DNA from: Candidatus Gastranaerophilales bacterium
GTDB taxonomy: Bacteria > Cyanobacteriota > Vampirovibrionia > Gastranaerophilales > Gastranaerophilaceae
Direction of reading: 5' to 3'
DNA length: 64,000 nt
NCBI GenBank assembly: GCA_944324825.1
Contig: CALUXU010000007.1
Span: 26,238 to 90,237 of the forward strand
A model generated the notes under the pieces. That model saw only the letters and a list, made by a program, of their open reading frames with translations. It did no database searches and was not told the DNA's origin. Made by a program: the position numbers and the translations under genes. This document shows positions 9,567 through 17,742 of this stretch, one piece after another. Within the stretch, counting starts at the first letter, position 1. Every line of letters begins with the position of its first letter.

Positions 9567-10112
9567 TTACAGATTTAAAAGTTTCTTAAACTTATCAGCG
9601 GCATTCTGCGGTGATTCTGAATCCATTACAGCATCGGAAACTGCAATTTTCCTAAAATCGCTAAGATTAGCATTATAAATAGTAAATACAGGAATATTTG
9701 TACAGGTTTCAGGCAATTCCCGGATTAGAAAATCATAATCATCATTCATATCACTATAAGAGCCAATGAGGATATTATCACCTAGTATTTGTCTAACAGA
9801 ATTCATATCCAAGCTATTAGAATCTAAACTAACACCATCTGCTTCCATTAAAAAAGCAACATCAATTCTGTCCTTTAAAATAAGTGTTACATCAAATTCC
9901 TGACATAAGATTTTGACCTTTTTTGAGAGGGCTAAAAGGCGTGCGGCGCTATTAAGAGATGACAGCTCTATAATATCCACACCGCCTGATATTGCTGATG
10001 CAATTTTATCCAAAAGTATGTCATCATCATATTTGTCAATACAAACCATTAAATATAATGACTTGTCACCCACTTTTAACTGCCGGTATTTTTCTTTTAG
10101 TAAATCTTTCAT
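9567..10112 (-). CDS. ThiE/TenI-like barrel protein, divergent
   Basis: 181 aa with the layout of thiamine-phosphate synthase: an early strand-helix with GGVDIIELS, then LILKDRIDVAFLMEADGVSLD, which parallels the ThiE segment with N-D-R and ADGVHL. The diagnostic HLGQ is replaced by SLDS, and the C-terminal phosphate-binding segment is not recognisable. It may therefore be a TenI-like or inactive paralogue. No other thiamine gene is nearby. Start set at ATG 10112; the nine extra codons upstream (TTG) overlap a TATAAT-like box and lack a ribosome-binding site. Confidence 0.6.
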   Translation of the reverse strand: MKDLLKEKYRQLKVGDKSLYLMVCIDKYDDDILLDKIASAISGGVDIIELSSLNSAARLLALSKKVKILCQEFDVTLILKDRIDVAFLMEADGVSLDSNSLDMNSVRQILGDNILIGSYSDMNDDYDFLIRELPETCTNIPVFTIYNANLSDFRKIAVSDAVMDSESPQNAADKFKKLLNL

Positions 10113-10216
10113 AATTACAATCCAATTTATATAGCCCAAATTATACTCTATTGATTATATTATAAAGTACGTTTTAAACCGAATAAAATAAATTTATTCT
10201 GTCATTAGGTGGAAAA

Positions 10217-10786
10217 ATGACAAGAATAAATTATAAAAAACTTCCAATCAGCGAATTGATTTTGTATACGCAAAAAGCCGATATGAAAGCAACTGCGGAA
10301 TTGATAAAACGTATACAAAAGGATATTTTTACCTTCTTCTGCCACCTGTGTCCTCCAAACGACAGTGTTGCAGATCTTACACAAGAAACATTAATTAAAA
10401 TTGTCAGAAACATCAATAAACTCCAGAATATTAAACAGTTCAAAAACTGGGCAAATAAAATTGCGATTAACGTATTTTATGATGCGCTTAGAAAACATAA
10501 GAAAAATGACAATATCATAGAACACGATGAACAAGAATTAAACCTTGTTGAGGATAAAGCAAGCAAACCGACAGAAGCATGTCAGTCCAGAGAACTGGAA
10601 TGCAAAATAAGAGCCTGCATAATAAAATTACCGGTCAACGCAAGACTAGCCATAATATTAAGAGAGTTGGAAGGATTATCATACGAAGAAATAGCAAAGT
10701 TAACCAATACAAATTTAGGAACTGTTAAGTCTAGAATATCAAGAGCACGAGAAAAACTTCAAACAGAACTGGCAAATTATTTATAG
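10217..10786 (+). CDS. ECF-type RNA polymerase sigma factor
   Basis: Alternative sigma factor of the extracytoplasmic-function class, 189 aa. Region 2 is visible in DLTQETLIKIVRNINKLQ and WANKIAINVFYDALRK. Region 4 is visible in LSYEEIAKLTNTNLGTVKSR, a helix-turn-helix that reads the -35 box. AGGTGG precedes ATG 10217. The next gene is a zinc-binding anti-sigma factor 11 nt downstream, a standard pair. The signal it answers to cannot be told from sequence. Confidence 0.93.
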   Translation: MTRINYKKLPISELILYTQKADMKATAELIKRIQKDIFTFFCHLCPPNDSVADLTQETLIKIVRNINKLQNIKQFKNWANKIAINVFYDALRKHKKNDNIIEHDEQELNLVEDKASKPTEACQSRELECKIRACIIKLPVNARLAIILRELEGLSYEEIAKLTNTNLGTVKSRISRAREKLQTELANYL

Positions 10787-10797
10787 GGGACATTATT

Positions 10798-11334
10798 TTG
10801 ATAAATATGACTTGTGAACAGTTTGAAACATTAATGCACTTTTATCTGGACAACGAATTGAGCACAACAATGAAATTAGCATTTGAAAAACATCTTTTGG
10901 AATGCAAATCTTGCAGAGAAAAATATAATACGTTTAAAACAATTATTACCGAGCTTAGAGAATCATATAAAAAATTTAAAAGCAGCAGCCGGAAAGTAAA
11001 AGTACAAAGTCCGGAGCAGCAAGCGATTAATAGCTCAATATCAGCGTATATAGATAATGAACTGGATTTGCACGAAAACGTAAAAATAAAAAAAATGATT
11101 ATTACAAAACCTGATATTAGGAATAAGATAGAAAAAATTAACAGCCTCAAACTATTATTAAAAGAATCTTTCAGGAAAACACAACCGACTCAAGATTATT
11201 CAAAGCAGCTATTAAGAAAAATTTATTCAACAAATAAAAGAGAACGCAACAAAGAAATTGTCCTAACAATTGTAAGCTTCATTGTTCTCAGCATAATTTG
11301 GATTGTAATGCTGGTATCTGCAATATCAATATAA
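10798..11334 (+). CDS. Membrane anti-sigma factor with zinc-binding (ZAS) domain
   Basis: 178 aa. The N terminus has the ZAS signature H-x3-C-x2-C (HLLECKSC, about residues 33-40), which in this family holds zinc and binds the partner sigma factor. A charged middle follows, then one C-terminal transmembrane helix (IVLTIVSFIVLSIIWIVMLV), so the sigma-binding domain faces the cytoplasm. Start taken as TTG 10798, because GGGGA at 10786-10790 is correctly spaced for it; ATG 10807 is the alternative. Co-transcribed with the sigma gene. There is almost no periplasmic part to act as a sensor, so release may depend on another protein or on redox change at the zinc site. Confidence 0.88.
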   Translation: MINMTCEQFETLMHFYLDNELSTTMKLAFEKHLLECKSCREKYNTFKTIITELRESYKKFKSSSRKVKVQSPEQQAINSSISAYIDNELDLHENVKIKKMIITKPDIRNKIEKINSLKLLLKESFRKTQPTQDYSKQLLRKIYSTNKRERNKEIVLTIVSFIVLSIIWIVMLVSAISI

Positions 11335-11388
11335 ACTTCATTTAATTAAACGAATTTGAATTATCATATTGATAAAAAAGCATTTTAA

Positions 11389-12846
<1,458 letters not shown>

Positions 12847-12861
12847 GTAAAGGTGTAAATT

Positions 12862-13263
12862 ATGCATTTAAAAATTATTACACATGATAAAGTAGTTTTT
12901 GATGACGATGTCAAGGAAATCTATACCCAGGGTGTAGACGGCTCCTTCGGAGTATTGAAAGGACATATTCCAATCATATCAGCTCTTGATATCGGTATTA
13001 CCAAAGTTGTTACGGATGATGAATGCAAATTCTTCACAACAATGGGCGGTGTATTCCAATTCAAAAACGAAGAAGCAACAATCTTGACGGATACTGCGGA
13101 ATGCGGTTCTGATATTGATGTTACAAGAGCAAAATCCGCTAAAGAACGTGCAGAAGCAAGACTTGCAGAAAAAGCTGCAGGTGTTGACGTAAAACGTGCA
13201 GAAGCGGCACTTGCAAGAGCATTAGCAAGATTGAAAGTTGCAATGGTTCAATCTGAACACTAA
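12862..13263 (+). CDS. atpC: F1 ATP synthase subunit epsilon
   Basis: Rotor-stalk subunit that also restrains ATP hydrolysis. 133 aa. The N-terminal beta-sandwich carries VDGSFGVLKGHIPIISAL, and the C-terminal two-helix hairpin (AKSAKERAEARLAEKAAG ... AEAALARALARLKVA) is complete. AAGGTG precedes ATG 12862. Second and last gene of the atpDC unit, closed by a terminator. Confidence 0.96.
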   Translation: MHLKIITHDKVVFDDDVKEIYTQGVDGSFGVLKGHIPIISALDIGITKVVTDDECKFFTTMGGVFQFKNEEATILTDTAECGSDIDVTRAKSAKERAEARLAEKAAGVDVKRAEAALARALARLKVAMVQSEH

Positions 13264-13284
13264 AAATTATAAATTATAAAAAAG

Positions 13285-13320
13285 ATAACCTGTGTGATTC
13301 AATCCGCAGGTTATTTTTTT
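13285..13320 (+). terminator. Intrinsic terminator of atpDC
   Basis: 8-bp stem ATAACCTG (13285-13292) with CAGGTTAT (13307-13314), followed by a run of seven T. Confidence 0.85.
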
Positions 13321-13416
13321 GTAAACAAATGTAACAAAAATACTAAAAATACTAAAGATTAGAAAAAATAATGCCGTAATCCCTGGTATAGGAACTTAGA
13401 AAAAGGAACTAGGGAA

Positions 13417-13761
13417 ATGGGATTGGAATTCGTGTATCAAACTAAATATGAATCAACAATAGATACACTCGCATTGAGAGAAAATGTTAAAAAAATTCTC
13501 CAAAATGCGGCAGTAAAATCTAATGCTGCTTATGATACCTATCAACCTAGCGTTGTCGGCGGAACATTAAACACACACGAGAATGTTGAATTAAAACCAA
13601 GTCAGGAATTGAAAAGCACAATAAACTTTTTAAATTCAAAAGCGGCTCTTAAACTTTTGAACCTGACAAAAAGAGATCCTGAACTTATCACACAACAGGA
13701 ATACGCTGATATATTGGATTTCAAAGTTGATGAATCCAAAAAGAATATTTTCGCAGCATAA
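13417..13761 (+). CDS. Hypothetical protein, 114 aa
   Basis: Soluble protein starting MGLEFVYQTKYEST, with no cysteine, signal peptide or membrane segment. The second half is mostly helical by composition. I recognise no family. The start has a weak purine-rich AGGGAA. A TGTAACAAAAATACT-type A-rich motif lies about 85 nt upstream, similar to one before the candidate RNA at 15300. A terminator follows. Single-gene unit. Confidence 0.65.
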   Translation: MGLEFVYQTKYESTIDTLALRENVKKILQNAAVKSNAAYDTYQPSVVGGTLNTHENVELKPSQELKSTINFLNSKAALKLLNLTKRDPELITQQEYADILDFKVDESKKNIFAA

Positions 13762-13804
13762 GCTGAAACGTATCAGTTTACGCAAATTTTCTCATAGTCC
13801 TCAG

Positions 13805-13840
13805 AAAAAAGCATTGCACTCGCAATAGCTTTTTCTTTTT
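13805..13840. terminator. Bidirectional terminator with one-base bulge
   Basis: AAAAAAGCATTGC (13805-13817) pairs with GCAATAGCTTTTT (13822-13834) apart from one bulged base; A and T runs on both sides. It lies between the 114-aa gene and the convergent transporter gene. Confidence 0.75.
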
Positions 13841-15164
13841 ATGTAAGGAATCTCAAATATACATAAACAGAACTTAATGCCAGAGATATAAAAGTCGTTA
13901 ATATACCGTATTTCAAATAGTTCATAAATTCTATCTTATATCCCTTGGCCGCAGCAGCCTCTGTCACAATAACATTTGCAGCTGCTCCGATAATTGTCAT
14001 ATTTCCGCCAAGACAAGCCCCGAGAGATAAGCACCACCACAATGGAAATGCATAATCAACCCCCATCTGGGATTGAATGGTAGAAATCATTGGTGCCATA
14101 GTAGCTGTATAAGGAATATTATCAATAATTCCCGATAAAATACCTGAGCCCCATAATATAACCATTGCTAATGCAGAATCAGAACCATGCGTAATATTTA
14201 AAAGCCATTTTGCCATAACAGCAATTCCGCCGGATGCTTCAAGTGCGCCAATTATAATAAACAAACCGATAAAGAAAAATATCGTTGTCCACTCAATTGA
14301 TTCAAGAATTTTATCAGGTTTTTCAAACAAAAGCATAAAACTTGCACCAACCATTGCACATACACAAGTTTGAATATGAGTTATATCATGTGTCACAAAG
14401 CCCAATATAACTAAAAATAAAACAATCAGCGACCTTATCATCAAATTTTTATCCGTAATCGTATGAGAATTATCCAGCTTAGCAATTTCTGCCATTTTTT
14501 CAGGGAGAGCAACCATCTGCTTTCTATAAATAAAAAGCATAACAGATGTCACAACAAGCAATATAAGTGCAACAATCCCCGTCAATTCATTCACAAAATC
14601 CATAAATGAAAATCCGGCAGCAGAGCCGATAATAATATTAGGCGGATCTCCGATTAATGTTGCAGTCCCTCCAATATTTGATGCTATAAATTCAGTTACC
14701 AGGAATGGTATCGGATTTATCTCAAGCTTTTCCGCTATAACAAAAGTCACAGGCAAAACAAGTATAACAGTTGTTACGTTATCTAAAAACGCTGATACAA
14801 TAGCCGTGAAAAACGCCAGAGAGAAAAATATCAACTTTGGATGTCCTTTCGTAGCTTTTAACATCTCATTTGCAGCCCAATTAAACATACCGCTCTTAGT
14901 TGCAATATTCACTATTATCATCATCGATACAAGCAAAAATATCACATTAAAATCGATAAAATTAATAAAATAATGAGGATCTAAAGAATTTCCTAGAGTT
15001 TTATTTTGACTCAATAATCCCAATAACAAAGTAACTGATGCCCCTAAAAGAGCAACCGTAACTTTAGGTATTTTTTCCGTTGCAATAAATATATACGCAA
15101 ATATTAAAATCCAGGCAGAAATACTCATTGCGTGTAACTGTGCAAAACCTAATAAACTCTCCAT
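13839..15164 (-). CDS. NhaD/ArsB-type ion transporter (IT superfamily)
   Basis: Polytopic inner-membrane protein of 441 aa with 11-13 hydrophobic segments. Features of the ArsB/NhaD/CitM fold: SAFLDNVTTVILVLPV in the first half with ASNIGGTATLIGDPPN, and the matching GIIDNIPYTATMAPMI with SLGACLGGNMTIIGAAANV in the second half, the paired re-entrant loops of this superfamily. Likely exchanges Na+ for H+ (NhaD) or exports an oxyanion; sequence alone does not decide. AGGGG lies upstream of ATG 15164. Monocistronic. Confidence 0.85.
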   Translation of the reverse strand: MESLLGFAQLHAMSISAWILIFAYIFIATEKIPKVTVALLGASVTLLLGLLSQNKTLGNSLDPHYFINFIDFNVIFLLVSMMIIVNIATKSGMFNWAANEMLKATKGHPKLIFFSLAFFTAIVSAFLDNVTTVILVLPVTFVIAEKLEINPIPFLVTEFIASNIGGTATLIGDPPNIIIGSAAGFSFMDFVNELTGIVALILLVVTSVMLFIYRKQMVALPEKMAEIAKLDNSHTITDKNLMIRSLIVLFLVILGFVTHDITHIQTCVCAMVGASFMLLFEKPDKILESIEWTTIFFFIGLFIIIGALEASGGIAVMAKWLLNITHGSDSALAMVILWGSGILSGIIDNIPYTATMAPMISTIQSQMGVDYAFPLWWCLSLGACLGGNMTIIGAAANVIVTEAAAAKGYKIEFMNYLKYGILTTFISLALSSVYVYLRFLT

Positions 15165-15299
15165 ACCTTCACCCCTTCCAAATCATTAGAACAATTATAT
15201 TACAAACAGTAAGTGAGTTTCATGATATTTATTAAGAAATGTAACAAATATAGCAAAAATATATACTAAATAGTCAATTTTTATTTTCTAAAAAACTTT

Positions 15300-15448
15300 A
15301 TATTAGTACAGAGTATAAAAAGAAGAAACGAACACGAGGAAAGCCCGAAACAAACGGGAACGAGGACTAGAGAAAACGTAAAGTTTCTTTCTACACACAC
15401 ACTACACTTCACAGAAAATTTTCAGAGCCTAAAAGGCTCTTTTTTTTG
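15300..15448 (+). ncRNA. Candidate small structured RNA
   Basis: An unclaimed stretch with RNA-like layout: a small hairpin (CCCG 15344-15347 with CGGG 15355-15358), a second A/T stem (AGAAAAC near 15371 with GTTTCT near 15383), an unpaired CA-rich run (15391-15414, ACACACACACTACAC), then a strong terminator (15424-15447). No open frame with a ribosome-binding site is present. The layout, with a single-stranded CA-rich segment between hairpins and a terminator, recalls cyanobacterial Yfr RNAs, but I see no exact match to their core. Promoter not certain (TATACT at 15262 or TATAAA at 15314). Confidence 0.4.
15424..15447 (+). terminator. Intrinsic terminator of the candidate RNA
   Basis: AGAGCCT (15424-15430) and AGGCTCT (15434-15440) with a 3-nt loop, then eight T. 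No coding frame precedes it, so it argues for a non-coding transcript on the plus strand. Confidence 0.85.
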
Positions 15449-15500
15449 CGCGTAAGATGATGGTGAGAGAAGCCGGGATTCAGCATCAGGCAGATTTAAG

Positions 15501-15594
15501 CCCGAAAAGGCTTCGCCTTGGGGTTCTGTGTCCTCTTATCCCCAATAAAAAAGAGCCCCAAAGGACTCTTTTTTATTGTCGATGGCGGGACTTG
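15501..15594 (-). repeat. Copy of tRNA-Leu 3' end plus its terminator
   Basis: 94 bp that differ from 15693-15786 at one position (T15528 versus C15720). The unit holds the last 18 nt of tRNA-Leu (15577-15594), its terminator hairpin and a second hairpin (AAGGC-gaa-GCCTT). The spacing of the two copies is 192 bp. It is a displaced tRNA 3' end of the kind left by integration or duplication at a tRNA gene. Confidence 0.9.
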
Positions 15595-15690
15595 TCTTGA
15601 CCTGTTCGCGATAAACGTGTCTACGGATTTTGCTTCAAATAATTTCATTCTTTTCGCAAAAGTCCTTCGCACTCTGCTCACAGGTCGCTG
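15595..15690 (-). repeat. 3' tRNA-flanking module, Leu copy
   Basis: Read on the minus strand (15690 to 15595) this segment is about 80% identical to 33020-33114 beside tRNA-Val. Conserved parts include CAGCGA, GAGCAGAG, CTTTTGC, AAAGAATGAAATT, TTGAAGCAAAA and TCAAGAC. In both places it is joined at its right end to a copy of the neighbouring tRNA's own 3' end. A small hairpin (CTTTTGCGAAAAG) is kept in both. Confidence 0.85.
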
Positions 15691-15735
15691 AACCCGAAAA
15701 GGCTTCGCCTTGGGGTTCTGCGTCCTCTTATCCCC

Positions 15736-15768
15736 AATAAAAAAGAGCCCCAAAGGACTCTTTTTTAT
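15736..15768 (-). terminator. Terminator of tRNA-Leu
   Basis: AATAAAAAAGAG...CTCTTTTTTATT stem with a GC core, directly after the tRNA on the minus strand. An identical copy lies at 15544-15576. Confidence 0.85.
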
Positions 15769-15849
15769 TGTCGATGGCGGGACTTGAACCCGCACGGATT
15801 TCTCCACACGCCCCTCAAACGTGCACGTCTACCATTCCGCCACATCGAC
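15769..15849 (-). tRNA. tRNA-Leu (anticodon GAG)
   Basis: On the minus strand: acceptor GTCGATG/CATCGAC, D arm GCGGAATGGTAGACGTG, anticodon stem CACGT/GCGTG with loop TTGAGGG (anticodon GAG, U33 present), long variable arm as expected for Leu, T arm GCGGG-TTCAAGT-CCCGC, discriminator A at 15769. CCA is not encoded. The gene is surrounded by partial copies of its own 5' and 3' ends. Confidence 0.93.
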
Positions 15850-16118
15850 ATTTTCTATTGTATTTAATTTTCAAAGTTTTATTCTTGTCTTTGCGGCGGA
15901 TGTTCCCTCAAGGGGAACCCTCTCGGAAAACAATACTTAATTGTTTTCCTGCGGCAGAGTGCCACATCGACATTTTCTATTGTATTTAATTTTCAAAGTT
16001 TTATTCTTGTCTTTGCGGCGGATGTTCCCTCAAGGGGAACCCTCTCGGAAAACAATACTTAATTGTTTTCCTGCGGCAGAGTGCCACATCGACATTTTCT
16101 ATTGTATTTAATTTTCAA
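15842..16118 (-). repeat. Tandem 122-bp repeat carrying tRNA-Leu 5' end
   Basis: Two full copies (15842-15963, 15964-16085) and a 33-bp start of a third (16086-16118). On the minus strand each unit carries an A/T-rich leader, then the first 11 nt of tRNA-Leu (GTCGATGTGGC). In the two upstream copies this runs into ACTCTGCCG and hairpins (GGAAAACAATTAAGTATTGTTTTCC and GTTCCC-cttga-GGGAAC) instead of the rest of the tRNA. Together with the tRNA this fills 15769-16118; only about 45 bp without features remain before the next gene. Confidence 0.9.
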
Positions 16119-16164
16119 TATGAACCGTATACTCATTCTAGCATAAAGCAAATTATTATGACAA

Positions 16165-16710
16165 TTATTTTCTTGTCAAATCTCTTAAATAACTTCTTAC
16201 CCCCTGAGTCAATATCAAATCAGGCTCCGACATACAAAAATCATCCAATGTCATAATCCCCCTTTGTATATCTCCTGTTTCAACATATAAAAGCCCCAGC
16301 ATAACCTTATCCAAAGGATTCGTCGATGCCTTATACTTTGGAATCATTCGTCCGGCAAGCCGCATTTTCTTCAAACAAGCCGTCAGATTCTGGTAATACT
16401 GAAAATTTAAACCGTACAGCTTAAGCGCTCTCTCAAAACAATCCTGTGCCAAATTAGGGAAACCTATCTTCATATACGTTTCCCCCAAATTGTTATAATA
16501 TACCGCACTTGCCTGTGTATCCGGGTTCAAACTTATTGCAATCTTAAACTCCTGAATTGCGGCATAATAACATCTCTCCAACAAATACTCCGTCCCCAAA
16601 GTATTATGCCTGGAAGCATTTGTAACCGCATCAATATAAAACTTCTCAGGACGACGATAACCGCAAGAGAATATCATTATACATATAAGTATAGAAATAA
16701 TTTTTTTCAT
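16165..16710 (-). CDS. TPR-repeat lipoprotein
   Basis: 181 aa. Signal peptide with lipobox (IMIFSC at about residues 11-16), so a lipid-anchored envelope protein. Residues about 35-110 hold two tetratricopeptide-like units (AIQEFKIAISLNP, YNNLGETYMKIGFPNLAQDC), and a third helical pair lies near the C terminus. TPRs mediate protein contacts; the partner is unknown. Its ATG overlaps the stop of the upstream hydrolase by one base (TAATG), so the two are translationally coupled. Confidence 0.85.
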   Translation of the reverse strand: MKKIISILICIMIFSCGYRRPEKFYIDAVTNASRHNTLGTEYLLERCYYAAIQEFKIAISLNPDTQASAVYYNNLGETYMKIGFPNLAQDCFERALKLYGLNFQYYQNLTACLKKMRLAGRMIPKYKASTNPLDKVMLGLLYVETGDIQRGIMTLDDFCMSEPDLILTQGVRSYLRDLTRK

Positions 16711-17633
16711 TATAATATAATTTCTAATCCTTCTTTTGCAAAAATCAAGTTTTCATCAGCAAAATCTTCGGAAATCATATCCAACTTCTCATCCGAATAT
16801 TTCGGGTCATAATGGAAGCAAACCAATTTCCCTGCTTTAGTTTGTTGTAAAACCTCTTTTGCCATATCAAAAGTTGAATGCCCAAAACCCTGTTTCGGAG
16901 AATACAAACTTTGGTAATCCTCTGTTGTATATTGAGTATCATGGATTAAACAATCACAGCCCCTCGCGAACTTAGCCAGTTTAACATCACCGCCGATATA
17001 ACTTTCTTTATCCGTTGCGTAAACCAATGATTTGCCCTTATACTCGATTCTATATATTAAAACTCCGTTTTGAGGATGTGCATAAGACTTATAACAAGAA
17101 ATCACGACATCATCATCTGAATGTTTTGAATTCATATAATCACAAACATTCATTAATACTGTACTAAGGTCTTTTTTAATAATGATATAATTTGTTTCAT
17201 TAATATCATAACAAACAACATCAGCAGCAATATCACCTGCATCTAAAGGAAAGGTTTTATTAAATAAAGTTTCAGATAATTCTTCCTCTAAATTCCCGCC
17301 ATTAACAGGACTGCCAAAAACATGCAGCTGAGTAGATGCAACATGCAACGGCGCAAAAAACGGTAACCCCATTATGTGGTCTTGATGAATATGACTAAAT
17401 AAAATTGTTGCTCTGACAGGCTTCCGATTCGATAAGGTAGTTCCCGAATTGATATAATTTTGCATCAATTCATCACCAAGATTAATTAATCCGGTACCGG
17501 CATCTAAAATAATCAAACGTCCGTCTATATCTACTTCAACACAAGAGGTATTGCCGCCATATTTAAGAAAATTCCCGGATGCAACCGGATGACTGCCTCT
17601 TACACCTCTAAATTTTATTTTGAATTCTGTCAT
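16710..17633 (-). CDS. Metallo-beta-lactamase-fold hydrolase
   Basis: 307 aa. Begins FRGVRGSHPVASGNFLKYGG, common to phosphodiesterase-like MBL proteins. It then has DAGTGLINLG and the metal motif HIHQDHIMG, in which the first H of the usual HxHxDH is replaced by the order FSHIHQDH. Further metal ligands are ATDKES and the late HSTFD. The closest types are RNase Z-like and cyclic-nucleotide phosphodiesterase-like MBL enzymes; substrate not known. GAGGG lies upstream of ATG 17633. First gene of a two-gene unit with the TPR lipoprotein. Confidence 0.82.
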   Translation of the reverse strand: MTEFKIKFRGVRGSHPVASGNFLKYGGNTSCVEVDIDGRLIILDAGTGLINLGDELMQNYINSGTTLSNRKPVRATILFSHIHQDHIMGLPFFAPLHVASTQLHVFGSPVNGGNLEEELSETLFNKTFPLDAGDIAADVVCYDINETNYIIIKKDLSTVLMNVCDYMNSKHSDDDVVISCYKSYAHPQNGVLIYRIEYKGKSLVYATDKESYIGGDVKLAKFARGCDCLIHDTQYTTEDYQSLYSPKQGFGHSTFDMAKEVLQQTKAGKLVCFHYDPKYSDEKLDMISEDFADENLIFAKEGLEIIL

Positions 17634-17694
17634 TTCAAGCCCTCAAATATTATTATCCGGAACTATTATACATTAATTTTAAAATCATCTCAAC

Positions 17695-17723
17695 AAAAAA
17701 GAGGCAACTTTTGCTGCCTCTTT
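17695..17723 (-). terminator. Intrinsic terminator of the starch-synthase-like gene
   Basis: Stem AAAGAGGCA (about 17698-17706) with TGCCTCTTT (17715-17723) and a T run on the minus strand, 20 nt after the stop. Confidence 0.85.
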
Positions 17724-17742
17724 CGTATTGTTATCGGTAAAA

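Noticed and set aside
15336..15347. GAGGAAAGCCCG, similar to the RNase P RNA P4 region
   Set aside because: The transcript would be under 150 nt and lacks the other conserved RNase P elements.
15496..15807. Open frame of about 100 codons across the tRNA-Leu repeats
   Set aside because: It runs through terminators and the tRNA itself, and its peptide is repetitive only because the DNA is duplicated; no ribosome-binding site.
15769..15849. Group I intron in tRNA-Leu, as in Cyanobacteria
   Set aside because: The anticodon arm is continuous; the duplications lie outside the tRNA body.
15842..16118. CRISPR array
   Set aside because: The unit is 122 bp of repeated sequence with no unique spacers and no cas genes.
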